Below, in pieces: positions 43,177-52,610 of a stretch of 64,000 nucleotides of DNA. The DNA lies in assembly GCA_002347035.1 (NCBI GenBank), contig DEAM01000009.1, forward strand, positions 62,667 through 126,666, written 5' to 3'. The DNA comes from Gemmatimonadales bacterium UBA2982. GTDB lineage: Bacteria > Gemmatimonadota > Gemmatimonadetes > Longimicrobiales > Gaopeijiaceae. A model generated the notes under the pieces. It had not been told where the DNA came from, made no database searches, and worked only from the letters and a program-made list of their open reading frames with translations. Position 1 is the first letter of the stretch, and every line of letters begins with the position of its first letter. The position numbers and the translations under genes were made by a program.

Positions 43177-45015
43177 CTAGTGGTTCTGCTTTGCAGCCTT
43201 CTTACGTTGATTCGCGTCGAGAATTCGCTTTCGTACGCGAATGGCCTCCGGAGTCACCTCAATCAATTCATCATCTTCAATGAACTCGAGCCCGAGTTCG
43301 AGTGTGATTAAGCGCCGGGGTTCCAGTTTGATATTCTCATCGGATGCGGTAGTTCTCATGTTGGTGAGTTTCTTCTCCTTAGAGACATTGACGTCCATGT
43401 CCCCCGGACGTGCATTTTCACCCACAATCATACCCGCGTAAGCCTCTTCCCCGGGGCTGACAAAGAGAGTTCCACGTTCCTGAAGCCCAAAAAGAGCAAA
43501 TCCTACTGCCTTGCCCTGACGGTCTGCCACCATAACTCCACGCGAACGCCCCTTAAGTTGGCCTGCCCAGTTATTCCAAGAGTGAAAATTGTGATGCAAG
43601 ATGCCCTCGCCTCGGGTGTCCGTGAGAAACTCAGAACGGTATCCGAACAGCCCGCGGGCAGGCACGGAAAAGCGCAAGCGCGTAGCCCCCGAATCCCCCA
43701 TCGGCCGCATCTCGATCATTTCACCCTTTCGGGATCCCAACTTTTCAATGACAGTGCCGACCATCTCAGAAGGAACCTCCACTACCGCTTCCTCATAGGG
43801 CTCCTGAAGCTGTCCCCCCTGTGTAGTTCGGGTAACAACCCGAGGCCGAGATACCTGGAACTCGTACCCCTCACGCCTCATGGTCTCCATGAGAATTGCT
43901 AGATGTAATTCCCCTCGGCCGCTTACCGTAAATGTGTCCGGCTGGTCCGTCTCCTCCACGCGCAAGGCAACGTTGCGTTCTAATTCGCGGAAGAGGCGCT
44001 CCCTAAGTTGTCGTGTTGTGACGTAGGACCCAGCCTGTCCCGAAAACGGGGAATTATTGACTGTGAAGTCTACCGACAGTGTCGGCTCTTCGACAGCAAT
44101 CCCATGCAGTCTCACACGGTTTTCTGGATCTGTAACGGTCTTGCCAATCTCAACCGCGGCCAGGCCTGCGAGTGCCACGATGTCACCCGCCTGTGCCTCC
44201 TGCACTTCGACTCTCTCAAGTCCGCTGAAGGTGAACAGCCCTGACACCTTCGCACCTTCGGCTTCTTCTGGATCATCAACGATTCCAGCAGGACCTAGAT
44301 TGAGCAGCGTGACGCTGTCTCCCACCTGAACTTTGCCACGCTCTATTCGTCCGATAGCGATGCGCCCCACATATGGTGAGTGATCTAACGTGGACACGAG
44401 CATCTGGAATGGGGCTTCCTTATCAGCTCTGGGCTCAGGGAAATACTCTACGATTGTCTCAAAGAGGGGGCCGAGGCTATCACCAACCGCATTTGCACTC
44501 TCCGAGGCCCAGCCATCTCGCCCTACTGCATATAGGAATGGCGCATCGAGTTGCGTATCCGAAGCCTCTAGGTCCATGAAGAGTTCTAAGACCTCGTCAT
44601 GCACCTCTGCAGGTCTCGAGTCTCGGCGATCGACCTTATTAATAACCACGAGTGGAGGAAGGCCGACCTCAAGAGCCTTTCTCGTGACAAAGCGTGTCTG
44701 CGGCATTGGACCCTCAGCAGCATCAACGAGGAGCACAACACCGTCGACCATGCGCAAGATGCGCTCTACTTCACCTCCGAAGTCCGCGTGACCTGGAGTG
44801 TCTACAATGTTGATTTTCACTCCGTTCCATACTACGGCTGTATTCTTTGCTAGAATCGTGATGCCGCGCTCTCGCTCCAGAGGATTGGAGTCCATCACTC
44901 GCTCTTGCACTGACTGGTTCTCACGAAAAACTCCGGCCTGACCAAACATTTGGTCTACCAAGGTTGTCTTGCCGTGATCAACGTGCGCGATAATCGCGAT
45001 ATTTCGGATATTCAT
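43177..45015 (-). CDS. typA: Translational GTPase TypA/BipA
   Basis: 612 aa. G1 is A-H-V-D-H-G-K-T-T-L; the switch region is R-E-R-G-I-T-I-L-A-K-N; G3 is D-T-P-G-H-A-D-F-G-G-E-V-E-R; G4 is V-I-N-K-V-D-R. Domain II, an EF-G-like domain III, and the TypA-specific C-terminus with F-L-T-D-T-R-G-E-G-I-L-H-H follow. It is a ribosome-associated GTPase that aids subunit assembly and stress or cold growth. ATG 45015. The 245-bp gap upstream has only a weak hairpin. Confidence 0.96.
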   Translation of the reverse strand: MNIRNIAIIAHVDHGKTTLVDQMFGQAGVFRENQSVQERVMDSNPLERERGITILAKNTAVVWNGVKINIVDTPGHADFGGEVERILRMVDGVVLLVDAAEGPMPQTRFVTRKALEVGLPPLVVINKVDRRDSRPAEVHDEVLELFMDLEASDTQLDAPFLYAVGRDGWASESANAVGDSLGPLFETIVEYFPEPRADKEAPFQMLVSTLDHSPYVGRIAIGRIERGKVQVGDSVTLLNLGPAGIVDDPEEAEGAKVSGLFTFSGLERVEVQEAQAGDIVALAGLAAVEIGKTVTDPENRVRLHGIAVEEPTLSVDFTVNNSPFSGQAGSYVTTRQLRERLFRELERNVALRVEETDQPDTFTVSGRGELHLAILMETMRREGYEFQVSRPRVVTRTTQGGQLQEPYEEAVVEVPSEMVGTVIEKLGSRKGEMIEMRPMGDSGATRLRFSVPARGLFGYRSEFLTDTRGEGILHHNFHSWNNWAGQLKGRSRGVMVADRQGKAVGFALFGLQERGTLFVSPGEEAYAGMIVGENARPGDMDVNVSKEKKLTNMRTTASDENIKLEPRRLITLELGLEFIEDDELIEVTPEAIRVRKRILDANQRKKAAKQNH

Positions 45016-45112
45016 GACGGGGAAAAGCTAATGCGAAAACCAAGATGACCGAGGATGTTAGCGCAGGGCCCACCGTGTAAAACTAGCCTTCCGGGAGCTC
45101 TTACAATTACTT

Positions 45113-45138
45113 CCTCTTTATGCTTTTGAAGCAAGAGG
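45113..45138. repeat. Imperfect hairpin between typA and the DHS-like gene
   Basis: CCTCTT and AAGAGG form the outer arms; GCTT-TTG-AAGC forms the inner stem, with a 3-nt bulge on one side. It lies in the 246-bp gap (45016-45261) between two minus-strand genes. No long T-run follows. Could be a weak terminator of the upstream gene or have no role. Confidence 0.3.
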
Positions 45139-45261
45139 AGCCTGAATTAGGGTACCTGTTCCATAAGGCCATAGATGACTGACCTCAGTTGGATGGACAC
45201 AACTGGCAGGAGCCTAACTACATGCCCCTCACTTCGAACTCTCAGAGGTCAAAAGACCACA

Positions 45262-46254
45262 CTAGTCTCCAAGGACGTACGCAAAGACTAGAGGGGCGAC
45301 GATCGATGCATCCGAATTAATCTCGAACCGTGGTGTCGCTACATCGAGCTTGCCCCATGTGATCTTCTCATTCGCCGAAGCGCCTGAATAGCCACCGTAC
45401 GAGGTTGCTGCATCAGTGATCTGGCAGAAGTAACCCCACATTGGAACGTCACGACGGAGATCCTGGGTGATACATGGAACGGCACAAATGGCGAAGTCCC
45501 CCGCAATCCCTCCGCCAATCTGGAAAAGGCCCACAGAAGATGGTACTCCATTGGTGTGATGATCCTGGTACCACTCCATAAGATCTTGGAACTGCTCCGT
45601 CCCAGTCTTGACGCACTGGTGATCCGGTAGATCACCCAGTATCACGTTGGCCGCAAACATGTTGCCCGTAGTTGAATCCTCCCAACCCGGCGTGTAGACC
45701 GGTATGCCAGCTTCTTTCGCAGCCAACACCCACGAGTCTTCTGGATCCACCTGGAAATGTTCTAGCAGAGAGTCGTCTTCTAAAATCTCAAACAAATACT
45801 CGGCGGGTGTGCGCCGTTCGCCAGTGCCCGATGCAAGCTGCCAACACTCCAGCAAACGGGCCTCAATGTGTCGCATCACCGCTTGGGGAATGCACGTGTC
45901 TGTAACACGGTTCATGCCGCGCTGGAACAAGGCTGCTTCGTCACCTGGTGACAAACTCCTCCATGAGGGCACAACCTCATAATCCCTATTTGACACGAGA
46001 TTGAATACGTCTTCCTCAAGGTTGGCACCAGTGCACGATACGGCATGAATCTTTTGCTCCCTGATCATACGAGCCAGACTAATTCCAAGCTCACCGGTGG
46101 ACATCGCGCCAGCCAAAGTGACCAGCATCTTCCCGCCTTCATCAAGGTGCCGCTCGTACGCCCTAGCAGCATCAAGCAGCTCGCGAGCATTGAAGTGAAG
46201 GTACTGCCGCTCTATGAAGTTGCGGATCTCGCCCAACCAAGCCTCCTGCATCAC
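45262..46254 (-). CDS. Deoxyhypusine synthase family protein
   Basis: 330 aa from GTG 46254 (ATG 46251 follows directly). Family marks: T-L-A-G-A-M-S-T-G-E-L-G-I, S-C-T-G-A-N-L-E-E-D, and a C-terminal E-K-I-T-W-G-K-L with K302 aligned to the lysine that carries the butylamine intermediate in eukaryotic deoxyhypusine synthase. The Lys-His pair after G-G-G in the eukaryotic enzyme appears here as G-G-G-I-A-G-D-F, without the His. Bacterial homologues use NAD and spermidine-type polyamines, some as homospermidine synthases. No eIF5A or EF-P gene is in the window, so a polyamine-synthesis role is more likely than protein modification. Confidence 0.88.
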   Translation of the reverse strand: MMQEAWLGEIRNFIERQYLHFNARELLDAARAYERHLDEGGKMLVTLAGAMSTGELGISLARMIREQKIHAVSCTGANLEEDVFNLVSNRDYEVVPSWRSLSPGDEAALFQRGMNRVTDTCIPQAVMRHIEARLLECWQLASGTGERRTPAEYLFEILEDDSLLEHFQVDPEDSWVLAAKEAGIPVYTPGWEDSTTGNMFAANVILGDLPDHQCVKTGTEQFQDLMEWYQDHHTNGVPSSVGLFQIGGGIAGDFAICAVPCITQDLRRDVPMWGYFCQITDAATSYGGYSGASANEKITWGKLDVATPRFEINSDASIVAPLVFAYVLGD

Positions 46255-46394
46255 ACTGCGGTGCGCAAATTCTAGTCTGTCAGGGATGTTCTGGCGATAA
46301 AGCAGGAGTCATAATCATGATGTTCTTCCAATCCTTCTCCCACGTACCGGGTGACTCTTCACCCTTTATGATCAAGCAAGGGCAGCACACGCTA

Positions 46395-47978
46395 CTAGCT
46401 CACCGGTCGCTCTTTGCGAAGCACCTCACCGGCCCGGTCTCCCGTGAACTCTCCATCACGGATCGCGGCACGTCCATTCACGAACACATGCACCATTCCC
46501 TCAGCATAATGATGCGGATCGGAAAAGGTGCCAACGTCTCGAACCGTATCCAGATCGAAGACCACAACGTCGGCAGTCATACCGGGAATGAGAAGACCAC
46601 GATCGGACACACCAAAGACCCCAGCTGGAAGAGAGGTCATACTCCGAATTGCTTCCTCTAGGTTGACCGTGCCCTTTTCCTCAACGTAGAGGCGAAGCTT
46701 GCGAGCGAATGCACCGTACGCCCGGGGATGAGGCACACCAACTCCGAATTCCGGGAGCGCCCCATCTGATGAGGTCATCGTCCACGGCTGAACCATGAGC
46801 GCCTCCACATCAGCATCGATCATATTGAAAGAAACGATTCCAGCTGAGCCACCTCTGATTAGGTCAGCCGCTGTATCGATGGGGTCCTGTCCACGCTCGG
46901 TCGCAATATCACTTAGCAGTCTACCTTCGATTGAAGGATCAGGTGGATATCGGCGGAACTGGATACGGTCCGCTCCTCCCCTTCGGGCTAGGCCCTCAAT
47001 CATGCCGTCCCGAATTAGCTGCATCGTTTCTGGGTCTCCCATACGCTCTAAGAGCGCTGTTCTTCCGCCATCCTGGGACCACCGCGGAAGCAATGCAGCA
47101 TCAAGTCCCGTGCTCGAGGCCGTGTAGGGATATTGGTCAGCGTAGACCTGAACTCCTTCTGCTCGCGCCTGCTCGACCCTTTGCACAATCGCTGGACCGT
47201 AACCCCAAACTTCCGGCCCCAGCGCTTTCACGTGCGTAAGAATTGTCGGAATGCCCGCAACTCGGCCTACGTTAATCACCTCTTCGACTGATGCGATGAG
47301 ACCAACGCTGTACGTAGACTCGTCCCGGTGGTGGCTCTGATATACTCCACCATACGGGGCCACTTCCTTAGCTAACTCCTCGAGCTCTTCGGGTGGCGCA
47401 TAGCTCCCCGGCACATAGTAAGTGCCCGATGAGAGTCCCCAAGCACCCGCCTCCATGCCCACCGCTACCATCCGCTTCATGCGCTCTAACTCAGCCGGCG
47501 TAGCCTCACGTTCCTCTTCACCCATCACAGACCGGCGTAATGAACCATGCGGTACCATCTGTGCCACGTTGACTCCTAAGCCATCGTCCAACAGCGAGGC
47601 ACGCTGCTGTGACATGTCTACAGGACCACCTCCATCTGGATTCACGAACACGGTAGTCAAACCCATCGCAAGTAACGGCTCTCCGTGGCTCAATCCTGGA
47701 GTGGCGAGGCCGGGGCCAGAATGCGAATGCGTATCGATAAAACCGGGTGTCACATACAGGCCTGTAGCATCAATAACCTCGTCGGCTACTGCATCCCCCA
47801 GGTCGCCCACTGCTTCGATTTGGCCTCCCCGAATTAGCACATCAGCCGTGAACCAAGGGTTGCCGGATCCATCCATTACACGGCCGTTCCGGATAAGGGT
47901 TGTCCGGTCCTGAGCAACGAGATGGGATACGTTAGAAATACCCAGAAACACCAGTAGCAAGCAGCGTAGCAGACTCAA
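46395..47978 (-). CDS. N-acyl-D-amino-acid deacylase (D-aminoacylase)
   Basis: About 527 aa from TTG 47978, preceded by GGAG at 7-nt spacing and leading straight into a signal peptide (L-L-R-C-L-L-L-V-F-L-G-I); the open frame goes 72 codons further upstream without family resemblance. Amidohydrolase marks: T-L-I-R-N-G-R-V-M-D-G-S-G, P-G-F-I-D-T-H-S-H-S-G-P-G, Q-S-H-H-R-D-E-S, L-T-H-V-K-A-L-G and D-Q-Y-P-Y-T-A-S-S-T-G-L. The family releases D-amino acids from acylated forms using zinc. Export signal suggests periplasmic turnover of D-amino-acid-containing material. Confidence 0.9.
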   Translation of the reverse strand: MSLLRCLLLVFLGISNVSHLVAQDRTTLIRNGRVMDGSGNPWFTADVLIRGGQIEAVGDLGDAVADEVIDATGLYVTPGFIDTHSHSGPGLATPGLSHGEPLLAMGLTTVFVNPDGGGPVDMSQQRASLLDDGLGVNVAQMVPHGSLRRSVMGEEEREATPAELERMKRMVAVGMEAGAWGLSSGTYYVPGSYAPPEELEELAKEVAPYGGVYQSHHRDESTYSVGLIASVEEVINVGRVAGIPTILTHVKALGPEVWGYGPAIVQRVEQARAEGVQVYADQYPYTASSTGLDAALLPRWSQDGGRTALLERMGDPETMQLIRDGMIEGLARRGGADRIQFRRYPPDPSIEGRLLSDIATERGQDPIDTAADLIRGGSAGIVSFNMIDADVEALMVQPWTMTSSDGALPEFGVGVPHPRAYGAFARKLRLYVEEKGTVNLEEAIRSMTSLPAGVFGVSDRGLLIPGMTADVVVFDLDTVRDVGTFSDPHHYAEGMVHVFVNGRAAIRDGEFTGDRAGEVLRKERPVS

Positions 47979-48242
47979 GACGATCTCCGATTGTTTAGCT
48001 ATGATAAGGCGAAAATACACTTCCACCTTAGGCGAAGGAAGCACGGCAACTTCGCCGAAGCAGGCTGATGGATACGATATCCCACAAGGTCGACACCGCG
48101 CTTGGCAGGATAACAGGACGTTGGCATACGACCTTCGGGCTACATTGGGGTTGCGACAATCCTGAACTGTCCTCATGGTCGCCGTATAGACCACTCTTCA
48201 TAAGAAACTCGGCTCGCACTGGAACACCTGGGAGAAGCTGAC

Positions 48243-50993
48243 ATGGTAGCTCGACTTTTCGGCGCACTAGGTGCTATTGCCCTAGCGCTTTTAATAGTCC
48301 CTCCAAAGCTAGCCGCAGACCAACAGGCCAGCCTCGACCTTGAACCAGTCACCACCGTTGAAGGCATCACCGAGTACCAGCTTGATAATGGCCTTAGGGT
48401 GCTGCTCTTTCCCGACCGCAGTAGGCCTCAAATCACAGTCAACATGACGTATATGGTCGGGTCGAGGCACGAGGGATACGGTGAGACTGGGATGGCACAT
48501 CTCCTCGAGCATATGCTCTTCATGGGAACTCCCGGTCACCCTGACATCATGCAAGAACTAACTGAAAGAGGGGCCCAACCAAACGGCACAACATGGTTTG
48601 ACCGCACGAACTATTTTGAGGTTTTCCCTGCCTCTCTAGACAACCTCGACTGGGCACTCGATCTAGAGGCAGATCGGATGATCAACTCATTCGTGAGGAG
48701 TGACGACCTCGAATCAGAAATGACAGTTGTCCGAAATGAGATGGAAGCCGGAGAGAACAGTCCACAGGGAATTCTTCGCGAGCGCACCCTATCGACGGCC
48801 TACCTCTGGCATAACTATGGGAAGTCGACCATAGGAGCACGTTCCGACGTTGAGAACGTGCCGATCGAGCGCCTACGCGCGTTTTACAGGAAGTACTACC
48901 AACCCGACAATGCAATGCTTGTAGTAGCGGGGGACTTCGAGCGTGAAGTCGCGCTTGATCTGATCCTGGAAAAGTATGGGAGTATTCCTCGGCCTGATCG
49001 CACGGGTGTTAATCGTCTGTATCGCACTTACACTGCCGAGCCCGCTCAAGATGGAGAGCGGACCGTGACCCTCCGGCGAGCAGGAGAGGTCCAGTACGTG
49101 ACGACGATGTACCATGTCCCTCCCGGCTCTCACCCCGACTACGCCGCAATCGACATACTCTCATTCATTCTCGGTGACACCCCATCGGGTCGACTTTATA
49201 AGGCGCTGGTCGAGACACAAATGGCTACACGTGCTAGTTCAACTGCGTATCAACTGCGGGAAGCCAGCCCGCTATTACTTTCTGCAACGGTCGATACAGA
49301 CCATGACCTCCTCCAGGTTTTAAATGTGATAAACGGGACTGCCCAAGGCATAGTCGCCGAGCCAGTCACTCAGGAAGAGGTTGAGAGAGCCAAGACTGCT
49401 TTATTAAGCGGCATCAATCAGTCTTTCAGTTCATCGGTGAGCATAGCCCTGCAGCTATCGGAATGGCAGTCGATGGGGGACTGGAGACTATTTTTTCTGC
49501 ATAGGGATAGGATTGAAGCTGTGACCCAAGAAGATGTGAACCGAGTCGCACTCTCCTACCTCAAACCGGATAATCGCACGGTTGGCCTCTTCTACCCGAC
49601 CGAAGAAACTGATCGGGCTGAATTGCCTGCTGTTCCAGATATAGAAGCCATGGTCGATGGTTATGTGGGACGTGAAGCCATCGCCGAAGGAGAAGTCTTC
49701 GATCCTACTCCGGCTAATGTCGAGTCACGCACTGTGAGGTACACCCTCAACAACGGGATCGAGGTCGCGCTCTTGCAGAAAGAAACGCGTGGTGATGTGG
49801 CGTTAGTCCGAGTGCGTTTCCATATGAGCGATGAAGAGTCACTCGCAGGGCGTGTGACGGCCGGTCAGATAGCAGGCACTATGCTTATGAGAGGTACAGC
49901 TACCCGGACGCGACAGGATATCCAGGACGAACTCGACCGCCTCCAATCCTCTGGTGGAGTCAGTGGAGGACCCGTTGTCGCTTCTGGTCAGTTTCAAACT
50001 GAAAGTCAGAACGTAGGGGATGTGATCCGCCTGCTTTCAGATATCGTGCGCGAGCCAAGTTTTCCTGAGGCAGAGTTTGATATCGTCAAGGAACAGCGTT
50101 TAGCGGCGCTCGACCAGACACGAGGGGAACCTCAGCCACTAGCACAGCGAGCTCTAGCGCGTCATATGCAGAACTATTCTTCGGAACATCCCAATTACAC
50201 CAAAACTCTAGACGAGGCCTACCAGTCCATCGAGGCTACCACTCTCGAAGACGTCCGAGCGTTCTATGAGGATTTCTGGGGTCCACAACGTGCAAACATC
50301 GTCATTGTGGGAGACTTCGAGGAGGATGAGGTACGGGAAACGATTGAAGCGTCTTTCCAGGACTGGGAAAGCCCCCATGCATTCGCTCGGGTTGATGCGC
50401 CTTTCTACGAGCCACCGCCTGAAGACATCGTCATTCAGACACCTGATAAAGCAAATGCGGTTTTCATAGCCCAGCAGAATTTGGAATTAAGTGATACACA
50501 CCAGGATTATCCTGCTCTAGTTCTAGCAGGCGACATGATCGGGGGTGGCTTTCTCAATTCTCGTCTGGCACGCCGAATCCGGGTCGAAGAAGGTCTAAGC
50601 TACGGAGCGCAGGCATACATCTCAGCTCACCCGATAGACCCGGTGGGTCAATTCATCGCCATGGCGATCTCTGCCCCAGAAAACACCGAGGCAGTCGAGG
50701 TAGCTTTCGTGGATGAGATGGAGTCTATCCTCAGTGAAGGCTTCACTGAGGAGGAACTTCGAGCCGCGAAACAAGGCTGGGTCGAACAACAGCAGCTAGG
50801 CCGTGCATCTGATTCTAGTCTAGCTGGACTACTCTCAAATGGCCTTTACTTCCAGCGTACATTGACCTTCGATCAAGAGTTCGAGGAGCGTGTTGCAGCC
50901 GTAACTCTTGAAGAGGTTAACCAGGCCACCCAGGATCACCTTGACCTGGCCAAAATGACCATCGTGAAGGCTGGAGATTTCGCCGATAATTAA
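48243..50993 (+). CDS. M16-family zinc metallopeptidase, two-domain
   Basis: 916 aa with an N-terminal signal peptide. The inverted zinc motif H86-L-L-E89-H90 sits in T-G-M-A-H-L-L-E-H-M-L-F-M-G, with the third ligand Glu in S-E-M-T-V-V-R-N-E-M-E. The second half repeats the M16 fold but lacks H-x-x-E-H (G-T-M-L-M-R-G-T), as usual for the paired inactive domain. The C-terminal R-R-I-R-V-E-E-G-L-S-Y-G-A-Q-A-Y is also typical. It likely cleaves peptides in the periplasm or at the surface. GGGAGAAG lies before ATG 48243. Divergent from the D-aminoacylase gene across 264 bp. Confidence 0.93.
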   Translation: MVARLFGALGAIALALLIVPPKLAADQQASLDLEPVTTVEGITEYQLDNGLRVLLFPDRSRPQITVNMTYMVGSRHEGYGETGMAHLLEHMLFMGTPGHPDIMQELTERGAQPNGTTWFDRTNYFEVFPASLDNLDWALDLEADRMINSFVRSDDLESEMTVVRNEMEAGENSPQGILRERTLSTAYLWHNYGKSTIGARSDVENVPIERLRAFYRKYYQPDNAMLVVAGDFEREVALDLILEKYGSIPRPDRTGVNRLYRTYTAEPAQDGERTVTLRRAGEVQYVTTMYHVPPGSHPDYAAIDILSFILGDTPSGRLYKALVETQMATRASSTAYQLREASPLLLSATVDTDHDLLQVLNVINGTAQGIVAEPVTQEEVERAKTALLSGINQSFSSSVSIALQLSEWQSMGDWRLFFLHRDRIEAVTQEDVNRVALSYLKPDNRTVGLFYPTEETDRAELPAVPDIEAMVDGYVGREAIAEGEVFDPTPANVESRTVRYTLNNGIEVALLQKETRGDVALVRVRFHMSDEESLAGRVTAGQIAGTMLMRGTATRTRQDIQDELDRLQSSGGVSGGPVVASGQFQTESQNVGDVIRLLSDIVREPSFPEAEFDIVKEQRLAALDQTRGEPQPLAQRALARHMQNYSSEHPNYTKTLDEAYQSIEATTLEDVRAFYEDFWGPQRANIVIVGDFEEDEVRETIEASFQDWESPHAFARVDAPFYEPPPEDIVIQTPDKANAVFIAQQNLELSDTHQDYPALVLAGDMIGGGFLNSRLARRIRVEEGLSYGAQAYISAHPIDPVGQFIAMAISAPENTEAVEVAFVDEMESILSEGFTEEELRAAKQGWVEQQQLGRASDSSLAGLLSNGLYFQRTLTFDQEFEERVAAVTLEEVNQATQDHLDLAKMTIVKAGDFADN

Positions 50994-51008
50994 CGCCGGC
51001 TAAGGTAG

Positions 51009-51206
51009 TCAGCTCTCTTCAACTTCTATGTAGCCGTTCTCTACTAGAAGTTCGTTTAGTCTTGGCTCACGGTCAGTGAGCGTAGTTTTCGCAATCTCGC
51101 GAGCAAACTCGATCCGGTGCACCTCGCTCACTTTATCTAAGATCGCGATGGGGGCACCATACCTGAGTAGGATGCGTTTAGCGTCGACCGCTACTGAGTC
51201 ACTCAA
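51009..51206 (-). CDS. Small hypothetical protein
   Basis: 65 aa from TTG 51206, no good ribosome-binding site. The sequence is coherent and helical: V-D-A-K-R-I-L-L-R-Y-G-A-P-I-A-I-L-D-K-V-S-E-V-H-R-I-E-F then an acidic end with I-E-V-E-E. It might be a real lineage-specific gene. It is convergent with the M16 gene (15-bp gap) and lies 81 bp downstream of apaG. Family unknown. Confidence 0.5.
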   Translation of the reverse strand: MSDSVAVDAKRILLRYGAPIAILDKVSEVHRIEFAREIAKTTLTDREPRLNELLVENGYIEVEES

Positions 51207-51287
51207 GGCAGTTTATACACCGGGAGAGGTGGGTAGGAAGATAGCGAACGATAACAAAAATAGGTGCGAGTGATCTAGAGGAACCGC

Positions 51288-51734
51288 CTAGTGAATGGGA
51301 CCGGAGGGACCGGAGTCCCCTTCCTCATCTAGCGAGTCACGAACAAGCCCAGGTACGACGAGCGGTCCGGTGAAGTGAAAACGTGGCACTTCCACTCGAA
51401 ACTCTCGCCCGTCAGGTCGAACAAAGGTGTAATAACCCTCCATATACCCTGCCGGAGAACGCAGGACACAGAAACTCTGATACTCGTGTGAGTCTCCAGG
51501 CTTGAGGAATGGCTGTTCACCGACTACGCCCTCACCGTCCACCATCGAGTCGCCGTCCACAAAATCGTGGATCCGCCAATGGCGGAAGAGCAATTGTGCG
51601 GCCGCGTCACCTTCGTTCGCCATGTTGACGTGATAGGAGAACACAAAAGTGCCGTCCGACGGATCAGAATCCGCCAGTGAGAAGCGTGGCTGGACGCTTA
51701 TCCTTATACCCTCTGTGGCTTTCTCGTATTCCAT
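51288..51734 (-). CDS. apaG: ApaG domain protein
   Basis: 148 aa. The ApaG beta-sandwich pattern is shown by I-R-I-S-V-Q-P-R-F near the N-terminus, F-S-Y-H-V-N-M-A-N-E-G, L-L-F-R-H-W-R-I, G-V-V-G-E-Q-P-F-L-K-P-G and G-Y-M-E-G-Y-Y-T-F. Length is a little above the usual 125 aa because of a polar C-terminal tail. ApaG is linked to divalent cation (Co2+/Mg2+) resistance in enterobacteria, though its molecular action is not settled. Divergent from the DtxR-type regulator gene, a metal-related neighbour. Confidence 0.88.
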   Translation of the reverse strand: MEYEKATEGIRISVQPRFSLADSDPSDGTFVFSYHVNMANEGDAAAQLLFRHWRIHDFVDGDSMVDGEGVVGEQPFLKPGDSHEYQSFCVLRSPAGYMEGYYTFVRPDGREFRVEVPRFHFTGPLVVPGLVRDSLDEEGDSGPSGPIH

Positions 51735-51891
51735 GGCTTATCCAATCTACAATTTATCATAATAGCCCTGACTCACACACCTGCCTGGGCACAAGATCAC
51801 ACTTCTGGAAAACTAGCTTCAAGATGTGTAATCAAAAGTTACTTATCTACATGCTGTCGACTCTATATAAAACGCTTGATATTTTCGATTA

Positions 51892-52581
51892 ATGACAATG
51901 ACCGGCCCCTACTCCCGATCAGTCGAAGATTACCTCAAGGCGATCTACAGCCTTTCGGAGGCAGGTGACGCGGCTTCAACCAGTGCCATAGCTGAGACAC
52001 TCGATATACAACCAGCTTCCGTAACCGGAATGGTCAAGAAGTTAGCTGAATCCGGGTTGCTGGAGTATTTACCCTATAGGGGGGTTCGGCTAACAAAATC
52101 AGGAGTGCGGGAAGCACTACGCGTTGTACGCCGACACCGGGTTCTGGAGACGTACCTATGCAAGCGCCTCGGTTTTAGTTGGGATGACGTACACGGCGAA
52201 GCAGAACGATTGGAACACGCAGCATCCGACGAGCTCATCGAGAAAATGGCAGCGGCCCTTGAATTCCCTCTTCATGATCCCCATGGCGCACCTATCCCAA
52301 CTAGTTCTGGACACATCGAGGACACAAATCTCTTAACACTAGCTGATGCACAGCCCGGGAAGCATCTGCGGATTCGAGCAGTTCGGGACGAAGACTCAGC
52401 TGATCTCCGATCAATGGCGGCTGAAGGGCTCGTTCCCGGCGCCCATGTCATAGTCGCGGCTGCACAGACAGTGACAGGGTCGGTGCAGCTCAAGTTGCAG
52501 AACGCTGATGACAGGTCCAGATCTGTTGAAGTTGAAGACGAACTTGCCCAACAGATATACGTGGTTCCTGATGAGGGTTAA
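51892..52581 (+). CDS. DtxR/MntR-family metal-dependent regulator
   Basis: 229 aa. The N-terminal winged helix (S-V-E-D-Y-L-K-A-I-Y-S-L, T-S-A-I-A-E-T-L-D-I-Q-P-A-S-V-T-G-M-V-K-K-L) is followed by a dimerisation/metal domain (R-R-H-R-V-L-E-T-Y-L, W-D-D-V-H-G-E-A-E-R-L-E-H-A) and a C-terminal FeoA/SH3-like domain from about 145. The H-x6... E-x2-E-H type ligands of the family are present. It should repress metal uptake genes when iron or manganese is plentiful. A-T-rich DNA lies before ATG 51892 (51898 also possible). Target sites were not recognised here. Confidence 0.9.
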   Translation: MTMTGPYSRSVEDYLKAIYSLSEAGDAASTSAIAETLDIQPASVTGMVKKLAESGLLEYLPYRGVRLTKSGVREALRVVRRHRVLETYLCKRLGFSWDDVHGEAERLEHAASDELIEKMAAALEFPLHDPHGAPIPTSSGHIEDTNLLTLADAQPGKHLRIRAVRDEDSADLRSMAAEGLVPGAHVIVAAAQTVTGSVQLKLQNADDRSRSVEVEDELAQQIYVVPDEG

Positions 52582-52610
52582 GAAGCTAGCTACGGCAGGG
52601 CATTAGAGCA

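Noticed and set aside
46317..46661. 114-aa plus-strand frame over the 3' end of the D-aminoacylase
   Set aside because: Most of it is the antisense of a well-supported gene.
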